Part shown: one piece after another, positions 53,056 to 61,718 of the stretch
Position numbering within the stretch: the first letter of the stretch is position 1
How the letters are laid out: the number at the start of each line of letters is the position of its first letter
Assembly (NCBI GenBank): GCA_027482185.1
Contig: JAIXWF010000003.1
Coordinates: 124,001 to 188,000 of the forward strand
Length of the DNA: 64,000 bases
Direction: 5' to 3'
From: Opitutaceae bacterium
GTDB taxonomy: Bacteria; Verrucomicrobiota; Verrucomicrobiia; Opitutales; Opitutaceae
Notes under the pieces: model-generated
The model's input: the letters and a program-made list of their open reading frames with translations, nothing else
Database searches by the model: none
What the model was told of the DNA's origin: nothing
Made by a program: the position numbers and the translations under genes

Positions 53056-53274
53056 TCAGGACTGCGCCGCGGGCGAGGCCGCGAGATTGGCCGGAGCCTC
53101 AGGCGCGGGAGCCGGAACGCGTCGCTTGTCAGAGCCGAGGATAATCACGAACGCGAGCAACGGCGTGAAAACGAAACAGAGAGCCAAATAGATCCAGAAA
53201 CCGAATTTCCGGTTACGACCGAAAAATGCGACAAGAAGCGATAGGAACGTGTAGATGATAATACCAGGAATCAT
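53056..53274 (-). CDS. Small two-helix membrane protein
   Basis: 72 residues with two membrane segments (about 3-19 and 26-46, separated by 'GRNRKFGFW') and a Pro/Ala-rich cytoplasmic or periplasmic tail. It resembles small envelope proteins of the Pmp3/phospholipase D-nuclease N-terminal type in layout only. It lies between the two DUF697-like genes on the same strand, suggesting that the three work together at the membrane. No function is assigned. Confidence 0.6.
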   Translation of the reverse strand: MIPGIIIYTFLSLLVAFFGRNRKFGFWIYLALCFVFTPLLAFVIILGSDKRRVPAPAPEAPANLAASPAAQS

Positions 53275-53342
53275 GGCGAGTATTGGGTTGGACGGTGGGA
53301 CTTGAGAAAAAAGGGAACTAGGATCAGAAAAACGCCGAAGCG

Positions 53343-53900
53343 TCAGCGCTTGAGCAGCGAATCGATCGCCGCGTCGAAGCGGGTTTCGAGGCGATCGGAT
53401 GCGGCAACCATCTTAGCGCCGAACGATTTGGCTTGGGCCGCGGCCGCCGACTTACCCTTTTCCACCTCGCGGACAAAGCCGGCTTGGACCGCGGACAAAT
53501 CGAAAGTGAGGAAGCTGCGGTTCGATTCGAGATGTTGGACAAACACTTTTCCCACCGCAAACGTCAGGCCGCCAGCAATGACGGGCAACGTGATCACGCT
53601 GAAGACCGAACCCAATCCAGGAACGGCGCGCGCCGCAGAGGCGGCGACAACCGAAGCCGACGAAGTCGACGTGTAGGCAGCAAGCAAAGCGATGACGATG
53701 CCCTTGATCTGCTCTTCCTTGTAGTCGACGCCGTAGTGCTCAGCGAGCTCCTTGCCCATTTTGATCTGGACGGCCGTGATAGCCGCAAAATCGACCACCG
53801 GCAGCGGAATCAAGCCCGCACCCATGGCGAGCGCGACGTTGTTGTTGACAATCTCCAAAGCCCCGGGGCGGGAAAGGGCAGGCGTGATTTCAATTGACAT
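53343..53900 (-). CDS. DUF697-like protein, short form
   Basis: 185 residues from the ATG at 53900. The core 'NNNVALAMGAGLIPLPVVDFAAITAVQIKMGKELAEHYGVDYKEEQIKGIV' has the DUF697 pattern, with the P-x-P-x-x-D motif and a following amphipathic helix, then two hydrophobic glycine-rich segments (about 70-125) that could lie in the membrane. The C-terminal 50 residues are helical. It is a paralogue of 52015-52830. It is the first gene of the minus-strand series, next to the AT-rich divergent region. Confidence 0.7.
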   Translation of the reverse strand: MSIEITPALSRPGALEIVNNNVALAMGAGLIPLPVVDFAAITAVQIKMGKELAEHYGVDYKEEQIKGIVIALLAAYTSTSSASVVAASAARAVPGLGSVFSVITLPVIAGGLTFAVGKVFVQHLESNRSFLTFDLSAVQAGFVREVEKGKSAAAAQAKSFGAKMVAASDRLETRFDAAIDSLLKR

Positions 53901-54366
53901 GATGGACTGGGAAAAGCCGATCGGCGGTTAAGTGGATTGCAGGAAGGAGATCGTCTGGGTCATTTCGACAACCGGACGGACTGAACGAGACGAATCCGCC
54001 CGGGCTTGCATCTATATTCAAGAAGAATCGGTCGAAATATTTAATTATTCCTTCAATCGCCACCAACACTCCCAAGGTATATGTATTTCTACCCATTTTT
54101 AATTCCGTTTTTTATCCGCTGTTTTCCATCGGTTATATATTTAATTCCTATTTTTATACCTACCTCCGTGAATTTACCGGACGTGACGTTTGAAGCCGCA
54201 ATATGCCGATATATTTTATTGACTAGAATGCGGTTTGCGATGGCGTCCGCAAAGCTCCGCGACTCGCGCTAGGCTAGCAGACTCGAGTTGCAGGTCCGCC
54301 AAGAGCGCCGTGTGGAGAGGCGCCGAATGCAAGACCCGCCACGACCTGATCATCCCTCTTTATTCC
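53901..54366. promoter_or_regulatory. AT-rich divergent intergenic region
   Basis: These 466 bases between the DUF697-like gene and the serine hydrolase include about 220 bases (54020-54240) far richer in A and T than the rest of the window. Two related stretches, ATTTTTAATTCCGTTTTTTA (54095-54114) and a similar one around TATTTAATTCCTATTTTTAT (54138-54157), lie here. This is the expected promoter region for both divergent units. I cannot assign individual -35/-10 pairs with confidence, and no riboswitch or RNA gene is evident. Confidence 0.45.
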
Positions 54367-56148
54367 ATGCACAGAAACTACCTCCCCATGAGTCCAAAAG
54401 CTCCCCGCGTTATGCACCGTATCCTGGTTACCCTGGTCACCATCGCCGTTTTCGCCGGCATCCGGCCGGCTTCTGCCGCCGAACCCTCCAGGATCGTCAA
54501 CTTGTCCGCGCGCGGACAAGTCGGGACCGGCCAAGACGTGCTTATCGGTGGATTTGCGATCGCCGGCTCGTCGCCTAAACAAGTGCTGCTTCGCGCGGCC
54601 GGACCGGCGCTCGGTGCCTTCGGCGTTTCCGCCCCCCTAGCAAACACCAAGATCACCGTATATCGCGGCGGCTTGGAAATCGGTTCAAATCAAGGCGGCG
54701 CTGCGGCAAATTCTGCCGAAGTGACAGCTGCGGTTTCCCGGCTCGGCACGTTTCCGTTTGCCGCCAATAGCCTGAACTCCGCGCTGCTGCTGACTCTCGA
54801 GCCGGGCGCCTACACCGCTGTCGTCTCCTCGACCGACGGCACCCGCGGCACCGCTCTGCTCGAGGTCTATGAGCTCCCGGGTACATCCAGCGCCGTTTTG
54901 TCGCCCGACAATCAGGCCAAGATCCACGCGTTGGTCGAGAAAGCCCTCCGCGACTACGAGATTCCGGGCATCATGTACTCCGTCAAATTCCTCGGCGAGC
55001 AGCCCTGGACCCAAGCCCGCGGCGTGCGCGACCGCGCCAGCAACATCCCGCTGCAGCCCGACTCCTATTTTCGAATCGGCAGTGCGTCCAAGACCTTCAC
55101 CGGCATGGCGATCTTGAAGGCCATCCAAGACAAGAAACTCACGCTCGATACACCCCTGAGCCGGTTGCTGCCGGCCGAAGTTCTCAGCCGCTACCCGAAG
55201 AACCTGATCACCGTCCGCATGCTGCTGAGCCACACTTCGGGCATCAACAGTTACACCAACTTCATCGAGGAATGGTTCTTCCCCTACATTCAGAATCGCA
55301 CGCGAATCTGGACCGATCTTCAGCTCGTTGAGATGGTCAATTCTAAGTTCAGCGACGCCGAACTTGGCCAAATCGCTCCTCCCGGGGCCATCTGGTCCTA
55401 TTCCAACACCAACAGCGTTCTCTTGGGCTTGATCCTCGAGCGGCTCCACGGGAAGCCCCTGCGCCAGATCGTTCGCGAAGGGCTGATTTCTCCCCTCGGG
55501 CTGAACAAGACTCTCTATCCGGCTCCGGGCGAAAGCATCATGCCCGAACCCTTTGCCCGCGGCTATATGAATTGGGCCAACTACGTCGGGGTACCTTCGC
55601 TGCCCAGCACCGATCTCGATGTGAGCACTTACGACCCGTCGGGGGTGGGTGGTGCGGGAGCGATGGTTTCGACCACCGGCGACCTTTCCCGCTGGATCGA
55701 GGCAATGGTCAACTTCGACGCCGGCAGTCCCGACTTCCGCCGGTCCCACACCGATTGGAAACTCTACACCGGCTTCGGCCCGGGATCTTACACCGCCGGC
55801 GTCGCACAAGCGAGCTATGGCCTGCACATCGCCCACGAACCCGACAGCATCAATCGCGCCGACTACTGGATCGTCGGCCACCGCGGCCAGCTCTCGGGGT
55901 ACGACACCGCGATGATGTATCTACCGGAACAAGGCGTGGCGGTTGTGGTTTGCTGCACGCGCTCCCTCAAGAACGCACCCGGTTTCCCGACCAATGCGAA
56001 CACGGTCGCCTTGAACGGGATTGTTAATATTCTCTTCCCGAAGTTGATCGCCGACAACAAAGCGGTCCTTACGACCACGCCGGCCACCGAGAAAATGGAA
56101 CCGGCGGCGGGATCCTACCGCAAAGGTCTTCCGCTTTCCGAATACTGA
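54367..56148 (+). CDS. Secreted serine hydrolase of the beta-lactamase/PBP fold
   Basis: 593 residues from the ATG at 54367; 54388 is an alternative. A signal peptide (cleavage likely after ..RPASA) is followed by an all-beta domain of about 130 residues (SRIVNLSARGQVGTGQDVLIGGFAI..), which I associate with secreted verrucomicrobial proteins, and then the catalytic domain. The motifs are S-A-S-K (Ser239, Lys242), Y-S-N (Tyr345) and H-R-G (His505, at the KTG position), as in class C-type esterases, D-aminopeptidases (family S12) and stand-alone PBP-type cyclases. No C-terminal membrane segments are seen. Substrate unknown: D-residue peptides, cell-wall peptides or esters. It is the first gene divergent from an NRPS cluster that has E domains but no terminal TE. 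Confidence 0.85.
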   Translation: MHRNYLPMSPKAPRVMHRILVTLVTIAVFAGIRPASAAEPSRIVNLSARGQVGTGQDVLIGGFAIAGSSPKQVLLRAAGPALGAFGVSAPLANTKITVYRGGLEIGSNQGGAAANSAEVTAAVSRLGTFPFAANSLNSALLLTLEPGAYTAVVSSTDGTRGTALLEVYELPGTSSAVLSPDNQAKIHALVEKALRDYEIPGIMYSVKFLGEQPWTQARGVRDRASNIPLQPDSYFRIGSASKTFTGMAILKAIQDKKLTLDTPLSRLLPAEVLSRYPKNLITVRMLLSHTSGINSYTNFIEEWFFPYIQNRTRIWTDLQLVEMVNSKFSDAELGQIAPPGAIWSYSNTNSVLLGLILERLHGKPLRQIVREGLISPLGLNKTLYPAPGESIMPEPFARGYMNWANYVGVPSLPSTDLDVSTYDPSGVGGAGAMVSTTGDLSRWIEAMVNFDAGSPDFRRSHTDWKLYTGFGPGSYTAGVAQASYGLHIAHEPDSINRADYWIVGHRGQLSGYDTAMMYLPEQGVAVVVCCTRSLKNAPGFPTNANTVALNGIVNILFPKLIADNKAVLTTTPATEKMEPAAGSYRKGLPLSEY

Positions 56149-56318
56149 GCCGGGATCCAGAAGCCAGACTGCAAACCGCCGCCGCTCGAGGCAACGGTTT
56201 GCGGTCCGGTGCGATTTTCCGTCGCACGCCCGCCACGGGCGGAGTTTCGCCTTCCCAGTCCGCCAACCGGCCCGAAATCCACTTCCAAGACTGCGCCTCC
56301 GACCGCAGGCGAGCAAAT

Positions 56319-57020
56319 ATGAATTCCACCGACAACAGTCCGAGCATTGCCAATCAAACCGCCTGGGAAGGCTTGTACGCATCCACTCGGGATCTGGTCT
56401 GGGGATCGGAACCGGTTGGTTTCCTGAGGGATTTTATCCAACCGGAAGTCGAGGCCAAGCGCTGCTTCCGCCGTGTCCTCGATGCCGCCACCGGGGAAGG
56501 ACGAAACCTGCCTTTCCTTCTAGGCCTCGCCGGCGAAGTCTCAGCCTGCGATTCGTCGGAAGCCGCCCTCGGAAAAATCCCTCCCGAGCTCCGCTCCCGC
56601 GTGAAGATCGCGCGGTGCGACCTCGCCCGCACGCCGTTCGCGGATAGCAGCTTCGATTTTATTCTGCTTTGCGATACCGTGGAGACATTGCCCGATCCGG
56701 TTCCCGTCCTGAATGAATTGCGCCGGATCCTCGCCCCGGGAGGAACTTTGATGTGCAACATCCCCGGGCCGGAAGGGGATGTCGCCGGAATCGAAATGAC
56801 CCCGATCGCAGGCTCGGGATATCTTTATCGAGGCCGCTTTTACTTCCGGTTCTTCAAGGACCACGAAGCGGAAGAACTCCTCGCCAACTGCGGCTGGGAG
56901 ATCGTGAGGAGCCAGACCATGACTTGGACCGAGGCGGCCCACCCGGGGTTCCGCGCGGTTCCTCACCATCACTGCAGTCGGGTCTACCTGCTCGCCCCCT
57001 CCGTTAGCCGCGAAGGCTGA
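56319..57020 (+). CDS. Class I SAM-dependent methyltransferase
   Basis: 233 residues from the ATG at 56319. Motif I 'VLDAATGEGRNLPFLL' (about 51-66), the acidic 'ACDSSEAAL', 'FDFILLCDTVETLPDPVPVLNELRRILAPGG' (motifs II-III) and a C-terminal segment with 'DHEAEELLANCGWEIV' define a methyltransferase_11/25-type protein. The substrate is not evident. Since the nearby extender cassette lacks the FkbG-type O-methyltransferase, this enzyme could methylate the product, but it is not of the FkbG family as far as I can see and may serve the downstream transport genes instead. Confidence 0.8.
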   Translation: MNSTDNSPSIANQTAWEGLYASTRDLVWGSEPVGFLRDFIQPEVEAKRCFRRVLDAATGEGRNLPFLLGLAGEVSACDSSEAALGKIPPELRSRVKIARCDLARTPFADSSFDFILLCDTVETLPDPVPVLNELRRILAPGGTLMCNIPGPEGDVAGIEMTPIAGSGYLYRGRFYFRFFKDHEAEELLANCGWEIVRSQTMTWTEAAHPGFRAVPHHHCSRVYLLAPSVSREG

Positions 57021-57054
57021 CAGCGTCCGCCCCGTCCCTCCCGCTTAGCCAACT

Positions 57055-57900
57055 ATGGATCGCCAAACGTTCTGCCGCCTTTTCGGAGTCCCCGCGTGGA
57101 TGGCGGTGCTGCGCCTGATCGCTGCGTTGGCGATGGTGTCCGCTACGCGCATGAGCGCCGCCGATATCGAGGAAATAGTCACCGCCAAGGTTATGCGGGT
57201 GGGTCTGCCGGCGGATGAAAATCCGCCCTATATCATGGGCGCTCCCGGGAGCCCGCTGCAGGGCCTGGAAGGCGATCTCATCGCCGAGATCGCCAAGCGG
57301 CTCGGCGTCAGGGCGGAATTCGTTCGCACGGCACGCAGCCCGAAGGAATTGCTCGCCCAACTCGCCGACTCCAGAGTCGATCTGGCGATCGGCCAGCTCC
57401 CGGATTCGCTCGAGTGGGCCAGAACGGTTAGGTTCACCCGGCCCTACTTGTTGATCCGGGAAGTTTGCCTCGTCGACCGGCTCACCTCAGCCAAAGCGGG
57501 CGGCTTCGAGCGCCTGATTGCCGGAGCCTCGGCGCGGATCGCGGTTCCCGCCTCGAGCGCCGTACTCCCATCGGCCCGGGAAGAATTCGGCGATCGTATC
57601 CTCGTCTCTCCTACCTTAGCCGCCGCCGTGAATCTGGTCCTCTCGCGCGCAGCGGCCGGCGCGATGGTCGATGAAGTTTCCGCGGCGCGCTGGCTTGAAG
57701 ACAATCCCGTTGCCGGGCTGCGCATCGAATCGGCGATGCGCCGGGATCGGCGCACGGGGCTCGCCATAGCAGTCTCTTGGAGTTCCGAGGAACTTCATGC
57801 TTGGATCAACCTCTGCCTGGAGAAATGCGTCCTCGACGGCACCATGAATTCCCTGATCGCCAAAAATCTGGGGCCGAGTTGGACCGGACGCAGCCGATGA
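57055..57900 (+). CDS. Periplasmic amino-acid-type solute-binding protein (family 3)
   Basis: 281 residues with a signal peptide (about 15-36, AVLRLIAALAMVSATRMSAA). The mature part starts 'KVMRVGLPADENPPYIMG' and continues '..LEGDLIAEIAKRLGVRAEFVRTARSPKELLAQLADSRVDLAIGQLPDSLEWARTVRFTRPY', the classic SBP_bac_3 layout. It would bind an amino acid or related acid in the periplasm. It is followed with a four-base overlap (ATGA) by a paralogue and then by a DAACS symporter. There is no ABC permease or ATPase. Confidence 0.85.
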   Translation: MDRQTFCRLFGVPAWMAVLRLIAALAMVSATRMSAADIEEIVTAKVMRVGLPADENPPYIMGAPGSPLQGLEGDLIAEIAKRLGVRAEFVRTARSPKELLAQLADSRVDLAIGQLPDSLEWARTVRFTRPYLLIREVCLVDRLTSAKAGGFERLIAGASARIAVPASSAVLPSAREEFGDRILVSPTLAAAVNLVLSRAAAGAMVDEVSAARWLEDNPVAGLRIESAMRRDRRTGLAIAVSWSSEELHAWINLCLEKCVLDGTMNSLIAKNLGPSWTGRSR

Positions 57901-58751
57901 CCCTCCTTGCGGCACGTTTCCTAGGGCGCGCCACCGTTGCGGTCGCGGCGGTCTTCGGCGGGATAGCCTCCCTCCGGGCGCAGACGCAATTTCCTCCGGA
58001 TATCGCGCGAATCACGGCCGCCGGCGAGCTGCGCATCGCGATGACTACCGAACTTTGGCCACCTTTTTTTTTCCTCAACAAGAATCAGCAATTAACCGGG
58101 ATCGATGTGGATCTCGCCACCGAAGCCGCCCGTCAATTGGGCGTAAAAGTCCGCTTTGTCCGCGAAGCCAAGACCTTTGACGAGATCGTGACAATGGTTG
58201 TCGAGCGCCGCGCCGATATCGCGATCGCCTACCTGAGCGATACCTTGGAACGGGCCCGGATCGTTCGCTTTACCCGAACCTATGTGCAAGTCAGACCGGC
58301 TGTCCTCATCAATCGGACCTTGGCGGGCAGTTCGCGTCGGGGACCAGGCCTGAATCCGCTCCTCAATCACCCCGAAGCAAGGATCGGCGTCACCAAGGGC
58401 AGCTCCGCCGAAACCTTTGCAGCGGCCGATTTCCCGCTCGCCCGGATCGTTTCATACGAAAGCTGGAACGAGATCACGCGCGATGTTGCCACGGAAAAGC
58501 TGCTCGCGGGCGTCTCGGATGAAATCGATGCCAAAAGCTGGCAAACCGCCAACCCGGAAGGCGCGATTGAAGTCGAAACGGTCGTTCGAGAAGGGCCGCC
58601 CGACACCATGGGAATCGCTGTCAATCGCGCCGACCGCCACCTGCTTTACTGGCTTAACCATTTCTTGGCCACCAAGGATCGCGACGGAACCCTCACCGTC
58701 CTGCGCCGCAAGTACATCGAAAACGACCAATGGAAAAACGAACTTCCGTAG
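57897..58751 (+). CDS. Second solute-binding protein (family 3)
   Basis: 284 residues. Signal peptide to about 28 (..GGIASLRA). The mature part 'ITAAGELRIAMTTELWPPFFFLNKNQQLTGIDVDLATEAARQLGVKVRFV' and 'IAIAYLSDTLERARIVRFTRTY' is typical of polar amino-acid binding proteins. It resembles the upstream neighbour and probably arose by tandem duplication. The gene overlaps the start of the symporter gene by 22 bases, so the three are translated together. Confidence 0.86.
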   Translation: MTLLAARFLGRATVAVAAVFGGIASLRAQTQFPPDIARITAAGELRIAMTTELWPPFFFLNKNQQLTGIDVDLATEAARQLGVKVRFVREAKTFDEIVTMVVERRADIAIAYLSDTLERARIVRFTRTYVQVRPAVLINRTLAGSSRRGPGLNPLLNHPEARIGVTKGSSAETFAAADFPLARIVSYESWNEITRDVATEKLLAGVSDEIDAKSWQTANPEGAIEVETVVREGPPDTMGIAVNRADRHLLYWLNHFLATKDRDGTLTVLRRKYIENDQWKNELP

Positions 58752-60025
58752 TCTTGTATATCGGTCGGGCCCTGCTCAGTCCGTGGGCCACCGCCGCCGC
58801 TATCGCTCTTGCGGTCGGATTCGGCCTCTGGCTGCCGCAGCTCTGTGCGGCCCTGAAACCCCTCGGAGAACTCTATTTGGCATTGCTCCAAATGTGCTCT
58901 TTGCCACTCGTTATCTGCGGCGTCGTGGCGAGTATCGGGCGAATTCTTCGCGACGGCCAATCCCAACGTTACCTCGGTCGTCTCGTATCGGTCGTAGTCG
59001 GAGGACTTTTCCTGACCGCCGTTCTGGCGGTCTTGCTCGGCTTTGCCTTTCAGCCGGGCTCGGGTCTCAGCGCCGAAACCACCCAAACGCTCGGTCGTCT
59101 TCTCTCGGCAAGTGAAATCAAGGCGGGGGGCGTTACCCCGCTCCGGGAGGTATCCTTCGTGGAATTCCTCAGCAGCGCTGTCCCGCGCAACATCTTCGCC
59201 GCCCTCAGTCAGGGCAGCCAACTTCCCATCCTCTGTTTCTCGATCGTGCTGGGAATCGCCCTCGGCGTCACCGGAACAACCGGACCAAAGTCGGCATTGG
59301 AATCGTTCGAGGCGACCTTTGACGCCCTCCTCAAGGTAATTGAATGGCTGCTCTACTGCCTTCCATTCGGATTGGTAAGCCTGCTTGCCTCGCAAATCGC
59401 GGAAGCCGGTTTCGGGATTTTTGTCGCGATGATCAAGTTGATCGCGGTCCTGAACCTCGCGGTGCTGGTCTCGCTGGTCGCCGGCAACTTCGTGATCGCC
59501 CGCGCAACCGGACGTTCCTTTTTCGAAGTCCTTCGCCAATTGATGGATTGCCTGCTCATCGCGTTCGCCACCAAGAGCAGCTTCGCCGCTATCCCCTCCG
59601 CGCTGAGCGCCATGCAACGCCTGGGATTGAGCCGGCGTACCACCGATCTAGTGATTCCGCTCAGCGTCAGCCTCAACCCCATCGGAAACGTCCACTACTA
59701 CACGCTCGGGGCAATATTCATCGCACAACTTTACGGCGTCTCAATCCCGGCTTCGGCGCTGGCGACATTTTTGGTCGGAGGCGTGCTCGCCGCCGTGGCC
59801 GGCAGCGCCCTGCCGAGCGCCGCGGCAATCGGCGTGATTTCGATCCTGCTCGAACCCCTCGGATTGCCGGTGGGCGCGGCGGCGATCCTGATCGTCGCGA
59901 TCGATCCGTTTCTTGATCCCGCAACCACCGTGCTGAACGTGCACGGCAGCTGCGTCGCCGCGAGCGTAGTGTCGGGCACCGCGGAATCCGACGGCGAGAG
60001 TCCCGCCGCCCTCCCAGTCAAATGA
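58730..60025 (+). CDS. Dicarboxylate/amino acid:cation symporter (DAACS family)
   Basis: 431 residues with eight or more hydrophobic segments. Family features: 'FATKSSFAAIPSALSAM' (the serine-rich hairpin loop, about 281-297), 'VIPLSVSLNPIGN' (TM7, NMDGT-like position altered to LNPIGN) and 'AIDPFLDPATTVLNVHGSCVAA' (TM8, with the Asp and Asn that contact substrate and cation). It should import an acidic or neutral amino acid with Na+ or H+. The altered TM7 motif suggests a different substrate from glutamate. It is translationally coupled to two binding proteins and an outer-membrane-like protein. Confidence 0.87.
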   Translation: MEKRTSVVLYIGRALLSPWATAAAIALAVGFGLWLPQLCAALKPLGELYLALLQMCSLPLVICGVVASIGRILRDGQSQRYLGRLVSVVVGGLFLTAVLAVLLGFAFQPGSGLSAETTQTLGRLLSASEIKAGGVTPLREVSFVEFLSSAVPRNIFAALSQGSQLPILCFSIVLGIALGVTGTTGPKSALESFEATFDALLKVIEWLLYCLPFGLVSLLASQIAEAGFGIFVAMIKLIAVLNLAVLVSLVAGNFVIARATGRSFFEVLRQLMDCLLIAFATKSSFAAIPSALSAMQRLGLSRRTTDLVIPLSVSLNPIGNVHYYTLGAIFIAQLYGVSIPASALATFLVGGVLAAVAGSALPSAAAIGVISILLEPLGLPVGAAAILIVAIDPFLDPATTVLNVHGSCVAASVVSGTAESDGESPAALPVK

Positions 60026-60714
60026 AACCACTCTTCCCGACAACTATGCGCTCCCTACTCCGTACCACATCCCTGCTCCTCCTCGCGGTTCCCGCCTGCC
60101 TCGCCGACATTTCAACCAAGCTCGGCTTCGAATCCGCCTATGTGACTTACGGGACAAGATACGCCGCCGAAACGTGGGTGCCGATGATCGATTTCTCCCA
60201 AGGGGACTACTATGCCGGAATCTGGGGCTACGTGCCCTTCCAGCCCAGCAAGTCGTTCGAGGGGGAATGGGACTTTTTTGCCGGTCGCACCATCAAAGCC
60301 ACCAAACTGGTATCTTTCGACGTCGGCGCGACTGTCTACCGTTATCCCCGTACCGAAGTGGACGACACCACGCTGGAGGGATTCGTCTGGTTGAATTTCG
60401 ATACGGCCCTGAGCCCGAAACTCAAGCTCTACTATGACGTCACGGTCGACAATTGGATCGGGGAAATACAGTTGCAACACGCCATCCCGCTCAAACCGGT
60501 CGCAAACCTGGTCTTCAGCGGACACGCCGGTTTCCGGAAGCCGACCCATCGGGCAGAATGGTATTACGCCACAGCCAAGATCGATCTTGCTTTCAATATT
60601 GATCCCAAGACTACGCTCTCGATTGGCACCCGGATCACTGCCAACACCGACCAGGACGCCGTAGGCCACAGGACAATCAGTTGGTATGGAGCGTGCATCT
60701 CACGCTCCTGGTAG
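60022..60714 (+). CDS. Probable outer-membrane beta-barrel protein
   Basis: 230 residues. Signal peptide (..TTSLLLLAVPACLA). The mature part alternates aromatic and polar residues in strands ('LGFESAYVTYGTRYAAETWVPMIDFSQGDYYAGIWGYVPF', 'LKLYYDVTVDNWIGEIQLQHAIPL', 'NLVFSGHAGFRKP..AEWYYATAKIDLAFNI'), as in small outer-membrane barrels of the TIGR02001 kind. It ends in W rather than the usual F. It starts within the symporter stop (ATGA). It could be the outer-membrane pore for the same solute. Confidence 0.6.
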   Translation: MKPLFPTTMRSLLRTTSLLLLAVPACLADISTKLGFESAYVTYGTRYAAETWVPMIDFSQGDYYAGIWGYVPFQPSKSFEGEWDFFAGRTIKATKLVSFDVGATVYRYPRTEVDDTTLEGFVWLNFDTALSPKLKLYYDVTVDNWIGEIQLQHAIPLKPVANLVFSGHAGFRKPTHRAEWYYATAKIDLAFNIDPKTTLSIGTRITANTDQDAVGHRTISWYGACISRSW

Positions 60715-60737
60715 CCAACCGAACTCAGGCCCGTTAT

Positions 60738-61559
60738 ATGCAACCGACTGCCGGTGATATTTGGCCGGAGACACCCTCCGCTCCCGCACTGACAGAAGGT
60801 GAAATCCATCTTTGGCGTGTAAGGTTGCCCAACAACCTTGATGCTTGGCCGGTGCAAATTCTGACCGCGGTCGAACGGCGTCGAGCAGCCGTCAAACACT
60901 GTCCGAAAGACGCGAGGCGAACGTTGGCGAGCCGCATCTGCCTAAGGGTACTCCTTGCCGCCTACCTGCGGGCCGAACCAAGGGAAATCGACCTCATCGC
61001 TTCGACCGCCGGCAAACTCTTCCATCGTTCGCCGGCCACCGGAGGCAATATAGAATTCAACGTTTCCCACTCCGGGGAATGGCTGCTTCTCGGGTTTGCC
61101 CGCGGGCTTAGTCTAGGAGTCGATGTGGAGCAGCATCGCGACTTCGAATTCGGGGACTTGGTCAGTGGATTCTTTTCGCCCGGGGAAAAACAGGCTTGGG
61201 CCGCACTGCCCGCCCCTGGCCGAGGCAACACCTTTTATGACGCCTGGACGCTCAAGGAGGCATATCTGAAGGCGCTGGGAACGGGCCTCACCAAGCCGCT
61301 CGAAAGCTTTTCTATTTCGCTCGGCGATCTAGGCCATCCGCGCATACTTGAGTGCGACGATGACGCCGATGCTGGCCAAAAATGGCGCCTTGCTTTGGTC
61401 GCCATTGGCCCGGGCTACTCTGCCGCCGTCGCGGCCGAAACCGGGGCCCGAATATTGCGAACGCTGACCTTTCCGCCTTTCTCCGCCGCGGGGTACAGAG
61501 CATCGGATGCGCGTGTTCGAACTCGAGGACAATACAGCCCGCACCCGACCGCCGCCTAG
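60738..61559 (+). CDS. Sfp-type 4'-phosphopantetheinyl transferase
   Basis: 273 residues from the ATG at 60738. It converts apo-carrier proteins to the holo form using CoA. Motifs: 'FNVSHSGEWLLLGFA' (about 109-123), 'LGVDVEQHRDFEF' (metal-binding GVDVE at about 127-131) and 'WTLKEAYLKALGTGL' (from W170). These are the three conserved blocks of the Sfp/AcpT family. The length fits the broad-specificity Sfp type used in secondary metabolism. It is the only candidate in the window to activate the eight carrier domains/proteins of the PKS/NRPS cluster. The last 40 residues are not conserved-looking and basic. Confidence 0.9.
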   Translation: MQPTAGDIWPETPSAPALTEGEIHLWRVRLPNNLDAWPVQILTAVERRRAAVKHCPKDARRTLASRICLRVLLAAYLRAEPREIDLIASTAGKLFHRSPATGGNIEFNVSHSGEWLLLGFARGLSLGVDVEQHRDFEFGDLVSGFFSPGEKQAWAALPAPGRGNTFYDAWTLKEAYLKALGTGLTKPLESFSISLGDLGHPRILECDDDADAGQKWRLALVAIGPGYSAAVAAETGARILRTLTFPPFSAAGYRASDARVRTRGQYSPHPTAA

Positions 61560-61718
61560 CTGTAGCCGGATTCGCGCTCCGGCACGTGACCGGCCATCAA
61601 CTATTTTTACCATGTTAATTGGGTATCTGTACCTATGGCCTCAAGCCGCCGATCCCGTGTCGCCGCAAGCCAATCCGGCTCAGCGATCCGGCTGTTCTCC
61701 AGAGCAGAATAAGCGCGA

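Noticed and set aside
54235-54366. N-terminal extension of the serine hydrolase from 54235
   Set aside because: The extension is Arg/Ser-rich and non-conserved-looking. A start at 54367 or 54388 gives a proper signal peptide.
56319-57020. Assigning the methyltransferase as FkbG (methoxymalonyl O-methyltransferase)
   Set aside because: It is 14 kb away, on the other strand, and its motifs are of the general methyltransferase_11/25 type, so there is no support for this specific role.
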